DNA from: Muribaculaceae bacterium
Lineage (GTDB): Bacteria; Bacteroidota; Bacteroidia; Bacteroidales; Muribaculaceae
Length of the DNA: 64,000 bases
NCBI GenBank assembly: GCA_017405965.1
Contig: JAFQZK010000003.1
Location: 202,925-266,924 of the forward strand
Direction of reading: 5' to 3'
The notes under the pieces are model-generated. The model saw only the letters and a list, made by a program, of their open reading frames with translations, did not search any database and was not told where the DNA came from. Positions 8,670 to 18,363 of the stretch are shown in pieces. How positions within the stretch are numbered: position 1 is the first letter of the stretch; every line of letters begins with the position of its first letter. The position numbers were made by a program, and so were the translations under genes.

Positions 8670-9677
8670 TTAGTCCCAGCAGATGTCTTGACCCTTGCGG
8701 ATGCGCCACTTGTTCTTAAGGATCCACAGGATGGGTACCCAGGGACGGCGCACCATGTCGTGGCGCTCGGTGACGATGAAGGTGCAGTTGCGCTTGCACT
8801 GGCGCACCTTTTCCATCGCTTCCTTGGCCTTGTCGCTGTTCATGATGTTCTCGAAGGAGTCTTCCTTGATGTTGCCCATCTTCCACTCTTCACAGCTGCC
8901 GTTGCAAGGGGTCACGTTGCCCCACGGGTCGATGAAGAAGAAATCGCTCAGCGCGCCGCAGGGCGGACGATACTCGTCGGTGTCACCGCGCAGGCGGCGG
9001 TGAATCGAACGGTTGAAGTAGGCACGGCCGTAATCCTTCAGGCGGTCCTTGAAGTGGCGGCGCTTGCTGGTGAGCAATGCCTTGACAAAGAGCTCATGCT
9101 GTCGCAGGGCCTCCTCGCTCTCGATTTGGTTGTCCTCCTTGTGGAAGTACCATGAATTGTGTACTGCCGAGTTGCCCAACTCCACGTCCAGTGCCACGCA
9201 CAGGTCGTAGAGGTGGAGCAGGTCCATGTAGTTGTCGGGCGAAATGACCACCGAGAAGCCGATGTTCTTGCACTTGGTCTTCTTCAACTCCAGCATCGTG
9301 CGCAGGGCATGGTCAAAGCCATCCTTGATGCCGCGCTTGGCGTCGTTGATCTTGGGCAGACCCTCGACACTCACGCGGATGAGGATGTTGGGATATTTAT
9401 TGGCGAGCTCCACGATTTTAGCTGTGTTGTAACCGTTGGTGCTCAGCTCCAGCAGACGAGATTTGGGATAGAGAATTTCGAAGATGCGGTCGATATCTTT
9501 ACGCAACGTCGGCTCACCACCCGTGATGTTGATGCGCAACCCCGCGGGCAGTTTCTCATAGTAGGAGGCGTCTATTTCCTCGTTCGGGCTGGTCTGGAAC
9601 TTCCAGATGTTGCACATGTTGCACTGGGCATTGCACCTGAAAGTGGTGATCAGACTTCCCTGAATCACATTCTTCAT
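8670..9677 (-). CDS. Radical SAM protein with SPASM-like C-terminal cysteines
   Basis: 335 residues. The N-terminus has the CX3CX2C cluster motif, CNAQCNMC (residues ~15-22), then NITGGEPTLRKD (the GGE motif that binds SAM) and LELSTNGYN. The C-terminal part has PCGALSDFFFIDPWGNVTPC, a second Cys GSCEEWKMGNI and CKRNC, like a SPASM or twitch auxiliary cluster. SPASM proteins modify peptides, proteins or sugars. Its place between two glycosyltransferases hints at a sugar or glycoprotein modification, but this is inference from context. A promoter-like TACTTTTG (minus strand, 9744-9737) lies upstream. Confidence 0.85.
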   Translation of the reverse strand: MKNVIQGSLITTFRCNAQCNMCNIWKFQTSPNEEIDASYYEKLPAGLRINITGGEPTLRKDIDRIFEILYPKSRLLELSTNGYNTAKIVELANKYPNILIRVSVEGLPKINDAKRGIKDGFDHALRTMLELKKTKCKNIGFSVVISPDNYMDLLHLYDLCVALDVELGNSAVHNSWYFHKEDNQIESEEALRQHELFVKALLTSKRRHFKDRLKDYGRAYFNRSIHRRLRGDTDEYRPPCGALSDFFFIDPWGNVTPCNGSCEEWKMGNIKEDSFENIMNSDKAKEAMEKVRQCKRNCTFIVTERHDMVRRPWVPILWILKNKWRIRKGQDICWD

Positions 9678-9767
9678 TTGCTATCGTCAATAAGCCTTAT
9701 ACACTAATTTAACTTGTGAAAAAGCGAAATATTGTGCAAAAGTAATAAAAAAATGTGAAGTGGAGTA

Positions 9768-10973
9768 TCAAATGTGGTAGATGTCTTTCATCAGCACGTT
9801 CATGTGGGTGGCGGGGGCAAAGCGTTCAAGGGCTTGGCGGGCGATGGCAGCATGGTCCCATTGGCGGGTCATCGACATCGTGATGGCGGTCGAAAGTGTC
9901 TCTTTATCAAATGGTTGGAAGATGATGCCGTTGGTGGTGTTGATGAGTTCGGGGATGCCACCCATGTTGGATCCGGCCACAGGGGTGCCGGCGCACAACG
10001 ACTCGACGACACTCAGGGGGTTGTTCTCATACCACTGCGACGGCACTATGCAGAAGCGTGCACCGGCCAGCAGCCGTGCCACGTCGGGGGCGTCGAGCAT
10101 ACCCAGGAACTCGATGTTCTCTTTGTCGGCATACTTGATGCGCATGGCTGGCTCCAGCGTGCCGCTGCCGGCGATCTTCAGCCGGTAGGGCAGGTGAGAG
10201 GCCACCTCCAGCAGGTCCTCGATGCCCTTCTCGGCCGACAGACGTCCCACAAAGCAGTAATAGTCCTCTCGTGGTGCACTGGTGTCGATGGATTGATATT
10301 GCTTGAGCTTGACGGGGTCAAGGAAATTGTTCAGCACCTTGATTTTGTCGCGGTCGAAACCGCCGGCGATCATCTTGTCGGCCATGAACTGGCTGGGGCA
10401 GATGAACACGTCGGTGTTCTGCTGCAGTGTGCGGCGATTCCACTTCCTCGCCTCGAGCCATGCCACGCCGCTGGCCGGCAAGGACCCTTTCATGCAACGA
10501 TGCATGAGCACGTTCAACTTTGAGCAGTTGAAGCATTTCTCACACGGCTTGCCGTTCAGCAGGCAATCATAGCGCGGGCACAGCAGTTTATAGTCATGCA
10601 GGGTCCACACCACGCGCACGCCATGCTTGTGGGCCAGTTCACCCACTACGGGCGACAAGTAACTGTGGATGTTGTGAAGGTGGACAACGTCGGGCTTGAA
10701 GTCGTTGAGCACGGCCTCGAAACGCTGGCCTACATCGCCGCGTCCCAGGGTGCGTTGCAGGGCACGCCACTGGTTGCCCATGCCGCCGCCGAAGCTCACC
10801 TGGCTGGCAAACCGGTCTTGATAATGGGCCTTAAGGTTCTGGGGGTACTCCATCGCAAACACCTGAGCCTCCGCGCCGTTCTCACGGAGCAGAGCCTCGG
10901 TGTTGAGGACAACGACACAGTCGCCGCCTCGGGGATAATAAAACTTATTGACCAAGAGTACGCGTTTAGCCAT
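9768..10973 (-). CDS. GT4-type glycosyltransferase
   Basis: 401 residues from ATG 10973 (MAKRVLLVNKFYYPRGGD); a TTG six bases upstream is a less likely start. The GT-B signature is clear: KFYYPRGGD, VVHLHNIHSYLSPVV and HDYKLLCPRYDCL in the N-domain, then CFVGRLSAEKGIEDLLEVAS and the ENNPLSVVESLCAGTPV EX7E motif in the C-domain. A cysteine-rich patch (CLLNGKPCEKCFNCSK), common in this GT4 subgroup, follows the acceptor loop. It is the first gene of the minus-strand glycan cluster. The donor sugar is unknown. Confidence 0.9.
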   Translation of the reverse strand: MAKRVLLVNKFYYPRGGDCVVVLNTEALLRENGAEAQVFAMEYPQNLKAHYQDRFASQVSFGGGMGNQWRALQRTLGRGDVGQRFEAVLNDFKPDVVHLHNIHSYLSPVVGELAHKHGVRVVWTLHDYKLLCPRYDCLLNGKPCEKCFNCSKLNVLMHRCMKGSLPASGVAWLEARKWNRRTLQQNTDVFICPSQFMADKMIAGGFDRDKIKVLNNFLDPVKLKQYQSIDTSAPREDYYCFVGRLSAEKGIEDLLEVASHLPYRLKIAGSGTLEPAMRIKYADKENIEFLGMLDAPDVARLLAGARFCIVPSQWYENNPLSVVESLCAGTPVAGSNMGGIPELINTTNGIIFQPFDKETLSTAITMSMTRQWDHAAIARQALERFAPATHMNVLMKDIYHI

Positions 10974-11081
10974 AGGCAATCATTACTTGTTGTCGTCACT
11001 ATTATAACGCATCAACAAGTCTTTTATTTTTCAAGAACAAGTTTTTTATCTTTTCCGCCTCTCCTCAAAAGAACCTAAGGT

Positions 11082-11117
11082 CCTTAAAGACCTTAATGCC
11101 CTTAAAGACCTTAGAAC
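11082..11117. repeat. 9-bp degenerate tandem repeat
   Basis: Four 9-base units in register: CCTTAAAGA, CCTTAATGC, CCTTAAAGA, CCTTAGAAC. It lies between the convergent-side end of ychF and the GT4 start. Confidence 0.75.
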
Positions 11118-11132
11118 CTTCTCAAGCAGGAA

Positions 11133-12236
11133 TCAGACATTGAAGCGGAACACGACGATGTCGCCGTCCTGCATCACATATTCTTTACCCTCGATGTGCA
11201 GCTTGCCAGCCTCCTTGACGGCGGCCTCGCTGCCATAGTGGATGTAGTCCTCGTACTTGATGATTTCGGCACGGATGAAACCGCGTTCAAAGTCGGTGTG
11301 GATGACTCCGGCGCACTGCGGTGCCTTGCTGCCGCGACGATAGGTCCAGGCGCGCACCTCCTTGGGACCGGCCGTGAGGAAGGTCTCGAGGTTCAGCAGG
11401 GCGTAGGCCGACTTGATGATACGGTTCACGCCGCTCTCTTCCAGCCCGATCTCGGCCAGGAACATCTGGCGCTCCTCGTAGTCCTCGAGTTCAGCAATCT
11501 CGCTCTCGGTCTGGGCGGCAACGACCAGAATCTGGGCGTCCTCGTCCTTGACGGCCTCGCGCACGGCATCGACATAGGCATTGCCGTTCACCACGCTCTT
11601 GTCATCGACGTTGCACACATACATCACCGGCTTGTTGGTCAACAGGAACAGCTCGTGGGCGATTTTCTCCTCGTCCTTGTTGAGCAGTTCAACGGTGCGG
11701 GCGCTGCGGCCTTGTTCCAGGGCCTCCTTGTAGCGTTTCAATACCTCATACTGCACCTTGGCCTCGCGGTCGCCACCGGTTTGAGCCTGCTTCTGCACCT
11801 TGCTGATGCGGCTCTCGATGGTCTCCAGGTCTCGCAGCTGCAACTCCAGGTCGATGACCTCCTTGTCGCGCACGGGGTCCACGGTACCGTCCACGTGAGT
11901 CACGTTGTCGTCGTCGAAGCAACGCAGCACGTGGATGATGGCATCGGTCTCGCGGATGTTGCCCAGGAACTTGTTGCCCAGGCCCTCGCCGCGGCTGGCA
12001 CCTTTCACCAGGCCGGCGATGTCAACGATCTCGACCGTGGTGGGGACGATGCGTGCCGGATTCACCAGCTTGGCGAGCTCGTTAAGACGCTCGTCGGGCA
12101 CCGTGATCACACCCACATTGGGCTCGATGGTACAGAAAGGGAAGTTTGCCGACTGCGCTTTGGCGTTCGACAAGCAGTTGAACAGAGTGGACTTGCCCAC
12201 ATTGGGCAGTCCCACGATTCCACATTGTAATGACAT
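11133..12236 (-). CDS. ychF: Redox-regulated ATPase YchF (OBG family)
   Basis: 367 residues from ATG 12236 (MSLQCGIVGLPNVGKSTLFN); the frame is open for another ~100 codons upstream, but that part has no family similarity and crosses the promoter. The P-loop GLPNVGKST, the DIAGLVKGASRGEGLGNKFL switch region, and the C-terminal TGS-like domain ending KEYVMQDGDIVVFRFNV identify YchF. Family members bind ATP rather than GTP and associate with ribosomes in stress responses. It is monocistronic, divergent from porT. Confidence 0.95.
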   Translation of the reverse strand: MSLQCGIVGLPNVGKSTLFNCLSNAKAQSANFPFCTIEPNVGVITVPDERLNELAKLVNPARIVPTTVEIVDIAGLVKGASRGEGLGNKFLGNIRETDAIIHVLRCFDDDNVTHVDGTVDPVRDKEVIDLELQLRDLETIESRISKVQKQAQTGGDREAKVQYEVLKRYKEALEQGRSARTVELLNKDEEKIAHELFLLTNKPVMYVCNVDDKSVVNGNAYVDAVREAVKDEDAQILVVAAQTESEIAELEDYEERQMFLAEIGLEESGVNRIIKSAYALLNLETFLTAGPKEVRAWTYRRGSKAPQCAGVIHTDFERGFIRAEIIKYEDYIHYGSEAAVKEAGKLHIEGKEYVMQDGDIVVFRFNV

Positions 12237-12270
12237 AGTTTTATCTCGTTTTTTTATGTTTTCTGGATGG

Positions 12271-12302
12271 CAAAGGTACACAATTCCCTCCACACCACCA
12301 AA
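12271..12302 (-). promoter_or_regulatory. Promoter of ychF
   Basis: On the minus strand, TTTG (12302-12299) and TACCTTTG (12278-12271) are 20 bp apart, 34 bp upstream of the ychF ATG. This supports the shorter ychF start. Confidence 0.65.
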
Positions 12303-12416
12303 TGCCGCCTTCCCTGTAGCGTTTTCGAGGCTTAAAAAAGCAAGAAAAGCTCGTTTTGGCAGTACTTTTTTGCACTTTAAGCAATAACCGACAAAAAATT
12401 GCGTTAATATGAGTAA

Positions 12417-13175
12417 ATGGACCTGACTAAGCTCCGACATATTGCGATTATGCTGCTGTTGATGGTGTGCGCCGTAGCGCATGCCCAGGATAATGACATG
12501 ATTCTGAATCGCCCCTATGCCGACACCAAGAAGGTGCACTTCGGCTTCTCGGTGGGCATGAATTTCCAGAATCTCGCCATTACCAATAACGGCCGTGTCA
12601 CCGCTGGCGGCATCTCAGATAACGGTGAGGAGTGGTACGCCGACGTATCGGCTCACTCGCCGGGCTTCAGTGTAAACGTGCTGGCCGATTACCGCATCGC
12701 CGAACACTTCAACCTGAGGATCTCGCCGGGACTGTACTTCGGTAACAAGGTGGTGCGTTTCCTGAACCATCGCGGCGATTCGCAATGGGCCGAGCAGAGC
12801 CACTACAAGCAGAGCCAGAACATCAAGTCGACCTATATTGTCGTGCCCGTTGACCTGAAGATGAGCGCCAAGCGTTATCACAACATCCGCCCTTATTTCA
12901 CAGCGGGTGCGATGTACGCGGGCGACCTGGCCAGGGATCGCGGTGAACAATACAAGCTCAAGAACAGCGACGTGATGCTCACGGTGGGCATGGGTTGTGA
13001 CTTCTATATGCCCTACTTCAAGCTGTGTCCCGAAATCAAGTTCTGCTTCGGCTTGAAGAACCTGTTGGATAAGAACCGTCCCGACCTGGAGGACCGTCCC
13101 GAGGATTATCGCTTTACCGAGAGTGTGAACAAGATCAAGAGCGATATGGTGGTGGTCACGTTCTATTTTGAATAA
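12417..13175 (+). CDS. porT: T9SS outer-membrane beta-barrel protein PorT
   Basis: 252 residues. Signal peptide MDLTKLRHIAIMLLLMVCAV ending AHAQ. The rest alternates in beta-barrel fashion and carries PorT-family features: KKVHFGFSVGMNFQN near the start, FNLRISPGLYFGNKVVRF and STYIVVPVDLKMSAKRYHNIRPYF. PorT is needed for type IX secretion in Porphyromonas and relatives. It is 7 bp upstream of porP and starts the T9SS operon; in Porphyromonas porT is elsewhere, so here it is joined to the core operon. Confidence 0.88.
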   Translation: MDLTKLRHIAIMLLLMVCAVAHAQDNDMILNRPYADTKKVHFGFSVGMNFQNLAITNNGRVTAGGISDNGEEWYADVSAHSPGFSVNVLADYRIAEHFNLRISPGLYFGNKVVRFLNHRGDSQWAEQSHYKQSQNIKSTYIVVPVDLKMSAKRYHNIRPYFTAGAMYAGDLARDRGEQYKLKNSDVMLTVGMGCDFYMPYFKLCPEIKFCFGLKNLLDKNRPDLEDRPEDYRFTESVNKIKSDMVVVTFYFE

Positions 13176-13182
13176 TGAAGTA

Positions 13183-14172
13183 ATGTCGATTAAGTTACTT
13201 GACATAAAACGCTTGCTGGCTGCGATGACAATGGCTGTCGTCGTGGCGTTTGGCGCTTTGGCACAGTCCGATGCCGCTTTCTCTCACTTCTGGTTGGGCA
13301 AGAGCTACTACAATCCTGCAGCCGCCGGTGAGTATAACGGCATCCACATGAACGTGGGCAGCCGCATGCAGTGGGTGGACTTCAGGCATGCGCCCATGAA
13401 CTTCTATGTCACCGTCGATGCACCTTACAAGTTCATGGGACAACTGTTTGCGGGCGGTGTGAAAGCCGAGTATGAACGCATCGGTTTGTACACCAACACC
13501 CGAATCGGTGCCCAGGTCGCCTACAAGCGCAGGTTTGGACGCCTCCTGACGGTCAGTGTGGGCATTCAGCCCGGCGTGTTTTCCCAGACTTTCCGTGGCA
13601 CTGAGACCATCACTCCCGCGGCCGATGAGGAGAATCCCAGTAACTCCGATATTATCCCTAATACCGATATTTCGGGTACGTCATTCGACGCCAATGTGGG
13701 CGCTTTTGTGTCCCATCCCAAGTTTTGGGCCGGCTTTGCTGTGACACACGTGACGTCGCCCGGCATCGAGCTCAAGCAGTCCCGCGAGTCGCTCGAAGTT
13801 TATGAATTCAAGGTGAGCCGTGGCTATAATTTTATGGCTGGTGGCAATATTCCTATTAATAATACGTTATTTGAAATACAGCCCTCGGGAATGTTCTTTG
13901 CCACGGATAAGGTCTGGACAGCCCAGGTGGCCACTATGGTGCGTTATAACCGCATGCTCAACATCGGTGCCGGTTACCGGTGGAAAGATGCAGTGACGGC
14001 CTTTATCGGCGTCAATCTCAAGAACGCTTACATCGGATATGCCTACGACTATCCGGTATCGGCCATCAGCAAGGCAACCTTCGGCAGCCACGAGGTGTTT
14101 GTAACCTATAATGTGAAGCTCGATAAGCGAGAGAAGAACAAGAACAAACAAAAAAGCGTACGCTTAATGTGA
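13183..14172 (+). CDS. porP: PorP/SprF-family T9SS outer-membrane protein
   Basis: 329 residues from ATG 13183 (MSIKLLDIKRLLAAMTM); a TTG at 13168 would overlap porT. Signal peptide ends near ALAQ. The family core is visible: FSHFWLGKSYYNPAAAGEYNG, the RMQWVDFRHAPMNFYVTVDAP segment and later barrel strands (GAGYRWKDAVTAFIGVNLKN). PorP/SprF proteins are outer-membrane beta-barrels linked to the T9SS trans-envelope complex or to attachment of secreted proteins. gldK starts four bases after its stop, so the genes are co-translated. The C-terminus is strongly basic (KREKNKNKQKS). Confidence 0.93.
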   Translation: MSIKLLDIKRLLAAMTMAVVVAFGALAQSDAAFSHFWLGKSYYNPAAAGEYNGIHMNVGSRMQWVDFRHAPMNFYVTVDAPYKFMGQLFAGGVKAEYERIGLYTNTRIGAQVAYKRRFGRLLTVSVGIQPGVFSQTFRGTETITPAADEENPSNSDIIPNTDISGTSFDANVGAFVSHPKFWAGFAVTHVTSPGIELKQSRESLEVYEFKVSRGYNFMAGGNIPINNTLFEIQPSGMFFATDKVWTAQVATMVRYNRMLNIGAGYRWKDAVTAFIGVNLKNAYIGYAYDYPVSAISKATFGSHEVFVTYNVKLDKREKNKNKQKSVRLM

Positions 14173-14176
14173 GAAT

Positions 14177-15619
14177 ATGAAGAAACTAATTTTGATACTG
14201 TTGGTCGCTGTGGCGACCGTGTCCTGCGGATCGGTGCGCAAGGGTGGTACCGGCGGCGGTGAAGTCACCGGTGTCGGAGCCGCTGTGTTTAACGAGACCA
14301 CGCCCTATGGCATGGTGCTTGTTGATGTGGGCTCGATGCGCGAGGGACCAGGGGAGCGTGACTCGATTTGGGGTATCGATTCCACGGCACACGGCATCTC
14401 GGTCGACGCCTTCTGGATGGACGAGATGGAAGTGAGCAATTCCAAGTATAAGCAGTTTGTATATTGGGTGCGTGACTCCATTATCCGTGAGCGCCTTGCC
14501 GACCCCAACTACGGCGGCAACGAGGAGTTCAAGATCGAGGAGGACAAGGAGGGTAATCCCGTCACTCCGCATCTCGACTGGAGCAAGTCCATCCCCTGGA
14601 AGAACCCCAGCGAGGACGAGGAGCGCGCTATCAACAGCGTCTATCGCATCAATCCCATCACTGGGGTCAGGGAACTTGACGCTTCCCAGATGAATTACCG
14701 TTATGATGTCTATAACCTGACCGAGGCCGCCAAGCGTCGTCACCGCTTCGATCCCGAGCGCCGTGACTACAACACCGACCACGAGGTGGACATGACGCCT
14801 CCCACCATCAGCAAGGATACCGCCTTTGTCGATGACGACGGCCGCATCATCCGCCAGACCATCACCAGGCCCTTGCAGAGCGACTTCGACTTCCTGAACA
14901 CCTACATTGTCAATATTTACCCCGACACCACGTGCTGGGTGAATGACTTTGAGAACGCTTACATGGAGCCTTACGTGCGCATGTACTTTGCCAACGGCAA
15001 CTACAACAGCTACCCCGTCGTGGGTGTGAGCTGGGAGCAGGCCAATGCCTTCTGCCACTGGCGCACCGAGTTCCTCAAGAAGTCGCTGGGCAATCAGGGC
15101 ATCTACGTGGAGCCCTTCCGCCTGCCCACCGAGGCCGAGTGGGAGTTTGCTGCCCGTGCCGGCCAGAACAAGAACAAGTATCCGTGGGACGGCGACCTGC
15201 CCCTGACGGTTGACGAGGGCTGCTTCTATGCCAACTTCAAGCCCGACGAGGGTAACTACGTCAAGGACGGTTACATCATCTCGGCTCCCGTGGGCACCTA
15301 TGAGCCCAACGACTACGGCCTGTATGACATGGCCGGTAACGTGAGCGAGTGGACCTCGACCGCCTACACCGAGAGCATCGACCGCATGACCGACGACATC
15401 AACCCCGAGTACCGCTACTATGTGGCTAAGGAGGATCCTTACAAGATGTCGCGCAAGATCGTGCGTGGCGGTTCCTGGAAGGATGTGGTGCACAACATCC
15501 GTGCCGACTTGCGCATGTGGGAATACCAGAACGAGCAGCGCAGCTACATCGGTTTCCGTTGCGTGCGCTCCAAGGTGGGTCTCGTCAAGGGCAAGCGCAA
15601 AAACTGCTGCAAGGACTAA
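14177..15619 (+). CDS. gldK: T9SS ring lipoprotein GldK/PorK
   Basis: 480 residues. N-terminal lipoprotein signal with Cys17 (MKKLILILLVAVATVSC). The body is an FGE-sulfatase/SUMF1-like fold: TPYGMVLVDVGSMREG, FWMDEMEVSNSKYKQF, YPVVGVSWEQANAFCHWR, FRLPTEAEWEFAARAG and VRGGSWKD ... YIGFRCVR. GldK with GldN forms the large periplasmic ring of the T9SS at the outer membrane. It is longer than a single FGE domain because of an insert with many acidic residues (~115-260), usual for the family. Confidence 0.97.
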   Translation: MKKLILILLVAVATVSCGSVRKGGTGGGEVTGVGAAVFNETTPYGMVLVDVGSMREGPGERDSIWGIDSTAHGISVDAFWMDEMEVSNSKYKQFVYWVRDSIIRERLADPNYGGNEEFKIEEDKEGNPVTPHLDWSKSIPWKNPSEDEERAINSVYRINPITGVRELDASQMNYRYDVYNLTEAAKRRHRFDPERRDYNTDHEVDMTPPTISKDTAFVDDDGRIIRQTITRPLQSDFDFLNTYIVNIYPDTTCWVNDFENAYMEPYVRMYFANGNYNSYPVVGVSWEQANAFCHWRTEFLKKSLGNQGIYVEPFRLPTEAEWEFAARAGQNKNKYPWDGDLPLTVDEGCFYANFKPDEGNYVKDGYIISAPVGTYEPNDYGLYDMAGNVSEWTSTAYTESIDRMTDDINPEYRYYVAKEDPYKMSRKIVRGGSWKDVVHNIRADLRMWEYQNEQRSYIGFRCVRSKVGLVKGKRKNCCKD

Positions 15620-15686
15620 TCCACATTATTATAATAACTAAGAGAGAACAAATCATCACACTCATTTTTTCATAGTTCAAGCAACA

Positions 15687-16670
15687 ATGGGTAAAATCAA
15701 GAGATATAAAAAGAAAGCAGGCCGCTTCCTCAAGAGCGACAGCGGACAGCGTTTTTTCAACTTCGCCTACAGTATCGGTGCCGCAATCGTTATCTTGGGT
15801 GCCTTGTTCAAGATTCTGCACATGCCGGCTGGTAATGCTCTGCTCTCTATCGGTATGGGTACCGAGGTGCTCATGTTCGTGCTCACGGCATTCGACAAGC
15901 CTGAGAAAGAGTATCACTGGGAGGAGGTATTCCCCGTACTGGCCAGCCAGGATCCCGAGGACCGTCCCGATTTCAACTCGGGTGGCGGTATCTTCATTGG
16001 CGGCGGTGCAGGTGGTGACGGCGAAGGCTATGAAGGTGGCGGCGACGTCAACATCAGCGTGGCCGAGGCCAAGGGTGCCGTCGGTCTGCCCCAGGGCGTG
16101 AACCTGAGCGAGGAAGACACCCTGTCGCTGAGCGAGAGCATCGCCAAGATGGCTGCCGCCAGCGATCAGCTCTCACGCATGGCCGAGCTGACCGATGCCA
16201 CCCAGCAGTACCTGAGCCAGATGGCTGGCATCAGCGAGCAGATGCAGAAGCTCCAGGCCACCACGACAGCGCTCAACGAGGTGAGCGAGACGTTGCTCAA
16301 CAGCTACAAAGCCATTACCGACAACAGCCAGAACATCTCGAACAGCTCAACAGGTTATGTGGACCAGATGCAGGCCCTCAACCAGAACATCAGCGGCCTG
16401 AACACCATCTACGAGATCCAGCTCAAGAGCATCTCTTCACAGCTCGACAACATCGACCGCGTGAACCGTGGCTTGAAGGACATCCGCGACATGTACGAGA
16501 AGAGTGCCGCCGAGAGTGCCCACTACTGTGACGAGACCGAGAAGATGGCCCGCTACATGAAGCAGCTCAACAGCGTCTATGAAAAGATGGTCAAGGCCAT
16601 GACCATGAACATGTACCGCCCGATGCCCGGCATGCCCGGCATCGAGCCTGACAATGATCAGGACGCGTGA
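15687..16670 (+). CDS. gldL: T9SS inner-membrane motor protein GldL
   Basis: 327 residues. After a basic N-terminus, two membrane segments (~residues 25-70: FFNFAYSIGAAIVILGALF and the ALLSIGMGTEVLMFVLTAF helix) flank KILHMPAGN, the conserved loop. The cytoplasmic part starts KPEKEYHWEEVFPVL and includes a Gly-rich stretch (~105-125) and a long helical, coiled-coil-like region. With GldM it forms the proton-driven motor that powers T9SS secretion and, in gliding species, motility. It sits 67 bp after gldK. Confidence 0.97.
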   Translation: MGKIKRYKKKAGRFLKSDSGQRFFNFAYSIGAAIVILGALFKILHMPAGNALLSIGMGTEVLMFVLTAFDKPEKEYHWEEVFPVLASQDPEDRPDFNSGGGIFIGGGAGGDGEGYEGGGDVNISVAEAKGAVGLPQGVNLSEEDTLSLSESIAKMAAASDQLSRMAELTDATQQYLSQMAGISEQMQKLQATTTALNEVSETLLNSYKAITDNSQNISNSSTGYVDQMQALNQNISGLNTIYEIQLKSISSQLDNIDRVNRGLKDIRDMYEKSAAESAHYCDETEKMARYMKQLNSVYEKMVKAMTMNMYRPMPGMPGIEPDNDQDA

Positions 16671-16733
16671 CGCCACAACCAAAACCCGATATTTGACATC
16701 AATCCTATTTTAACCGATAGAGAGAAACAATAG

Positions 16734-18326
16734 ATGGCAACCTCAAAAAATAAGAGCGTCAACCGCATGTCGCCGCGAGAGAAGATGATTAACCTCATGT
16801 ATATCGTCTTGACGGCTATGCTTGCCCTGAACGTGTCGAGCGATGTGCTCAACGGTTTCAGTCAGGTGCAGGACGGCTTGACTCGCTCCAACCGCACCAT
16901 CATGGCGCGTAACCAGGCCCTCTATGCCCAATTGCAGGCCTTCAACGAGAAGAACCCCGAGAAAGGCAAGATATGGCTGGACAAAGCGACCCAGGTGGTG
17001 GGAGAAACCGATAAGCTCTACAACTACATAGACTCGCTGAAACTGTTGATCGTCAGGACTGCCGACGGCGAAGATGCCGATGTCAACAACATCCGCAGCC
17101 GTGACAACACCGAAGCCGCCAGCGTCGTCATGTTGCCTCCCAAGGAGACTGGACGACCCGGCAATGGCAAGATCCTGAGGTCGCGCATTGACCAGTATCG
17201 TCAGTTCGTGACATCCTATCTCGATGATCCCGAGAAACGTCAGAACCTGGAGGCGGCCCTCTCGACAGTGCCCCCCAAGGCCCGTGGTGAGGAAATGAGC
17301 AAGAAGAACTGGGAAGAGACCATGTTCGACAATATGCCCTGTATCGCAGCCGTCACGCTGTTGACCAAGTTGCAGAACGATGTGCGCTATGCCGAGGGTG
17401 AGGTCTTGAACCAGATGCTGACCAACGTCGACCTGGGTGACCTGCGTGTGAACCTGGTCAACGCCTTCGTCGTGCCCGACTCGCGTATCGTGATGCGCGG
17501 CACCAAGTACAGCGCCCACATCGTGCTCGCTGCCATCGATACCACCCAGCGACCCATCGTGTATGTCAATGGCTCCCACTTGAACAACAACACGGGTATC
17601 TATGAGGTGGCGACCAGCAAGGCGGGTAATTATGAATACTCGGGCTGGATCGAGGTGCTGGGCCGCGACGGCACGGTGACAAAACGCGACTTCAAGTCGA
17701 GCTACACCGTCATCGACCCCCTGGCCACCATCAGTGCCACGATGATGAACGTGCTGTATGCCGGTATCAACAACCCCATCAGCATCGCTGTGCCCGGTGT
17801 GCCCGAGGGCAGCATCAGCGCCACGATGACCAACGGAACGCTCACCAGGAGCGGTGATGGATGGGTGGCACATCCCAGCAAGGTGGGTGCCGAGTGTGTC
17901 ATCTCGGTGACCGCCGAGATGGACGGCCAGCGCACCAACGTGGGCAGCACCACCTTCAAGGTGCGCAAGCTGCCTGATCCCACACCCTTCATCACCTACA
18001 AGGACGACAAGGGACAGCCCAACCGTTACAAGGGTGGCAAGCCCTTCTCCAAGGCCCTGCTGATGGCCGCCGGAGGACTGGATGCCGCTATCGACGACGA
18101 AATCCTGAACATCGACTACAAGGTTGTGTCGTTCGAGACCGTATTCTTTGACTCGATGGGTAATGCAGTGCCCGAGCTGTCTAACGGCTCGCAGTTCTCC
18201 GAGCGACAGAAGGCCGCCATGCGCCGCCTGTCACACGGCAAGCGCTTCTACATCTCCCGCGTCAAGGCTACCGGCCCCGACGGCATCACCCGTGACATCT
18301 CGCCCATCGAGGTTATCGTGAACTAG
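16734..18326 (+). CDS. gldM: T9SS motor/shaft protein GldM
   Basis: 530 residues. One N-terminal membrane helix (MINLMYIVLTAMLALNVSSD) precedes a long periplasmic part. The helical D1 domain has NGFSQVQDGLTRSNRTI and the D2-D4 beta domains include GTKYSAHIVLAAIDTTQRP and VGSTTFKVRKLPDPTPFI. GldM dimers span the periplasm, linking the GldL motor to the GldK/GldN ring. It lies 63 bp after gldL and 37 bp before gldN. Confidence 0.97.
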   Translation: MATSKNKSVNRMSPREKMINLMYIVLTAMLALNVSSDVLNGFSQVQDGLTRSNRTIMARNQALYAQLQAFNEKNPEKGKIWLDKATQVVGETDKLYNYIDSLKLLIVRTADGEDADVNNIRSRDNTEAASVVMLPPKETGRPGNGKILRSRIDQYRQFVTSYLDDPEKRQNLEAALSTVPPKARGEEMSKKNWEETMFDNMPCIAAVTLLTKLQNDVRYAEGEVLNQMLTNVDLGDLRVNLVNAFVVPDSRIVMRGTKYSAHIVLAAIDTTQRPIVYVNGSHLNNNTGIYEVATSKAGNYEYSGWIEVLGRDGTVTKRDFKSSYTVIDPLATISATMMNVLYAGINNPISIAVPGVPEGSISATMTNGTLTRSGDGWVAHPSKVGAECVISVTAEMDGQRTNVGSTTFKVRKLPDPTPFITYKDDKGQPNRYKGGKPFSKALLMAAGGLDAAIDDEILNIDYKVVSFETVFFDSMGNAVPELSNGSQFSERQKAAMRRLSHGKRFYISRVKATGPDGITRDISPIEVIVN

Positions 18327-18363
18327 TCCCAATTGAAAAGATCATAAAGCAATAAACCAGAAT

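Noticed and set aside
12237-12539. N-terminal extension of ychF by ~100 residues
   Set aside because: The extension has no similarity to the family, covers the promoter of ychF and overlaps porT.
14186-15493. Long minus-strand frame opposite gldK
   Set aside because: It is antisense to a well-supported gene and its His/Val/Gly-rich composition is the usual shadow of GC-biased codons. The same holds for the long antisense frames over rpoB, rpoC and nrdD.
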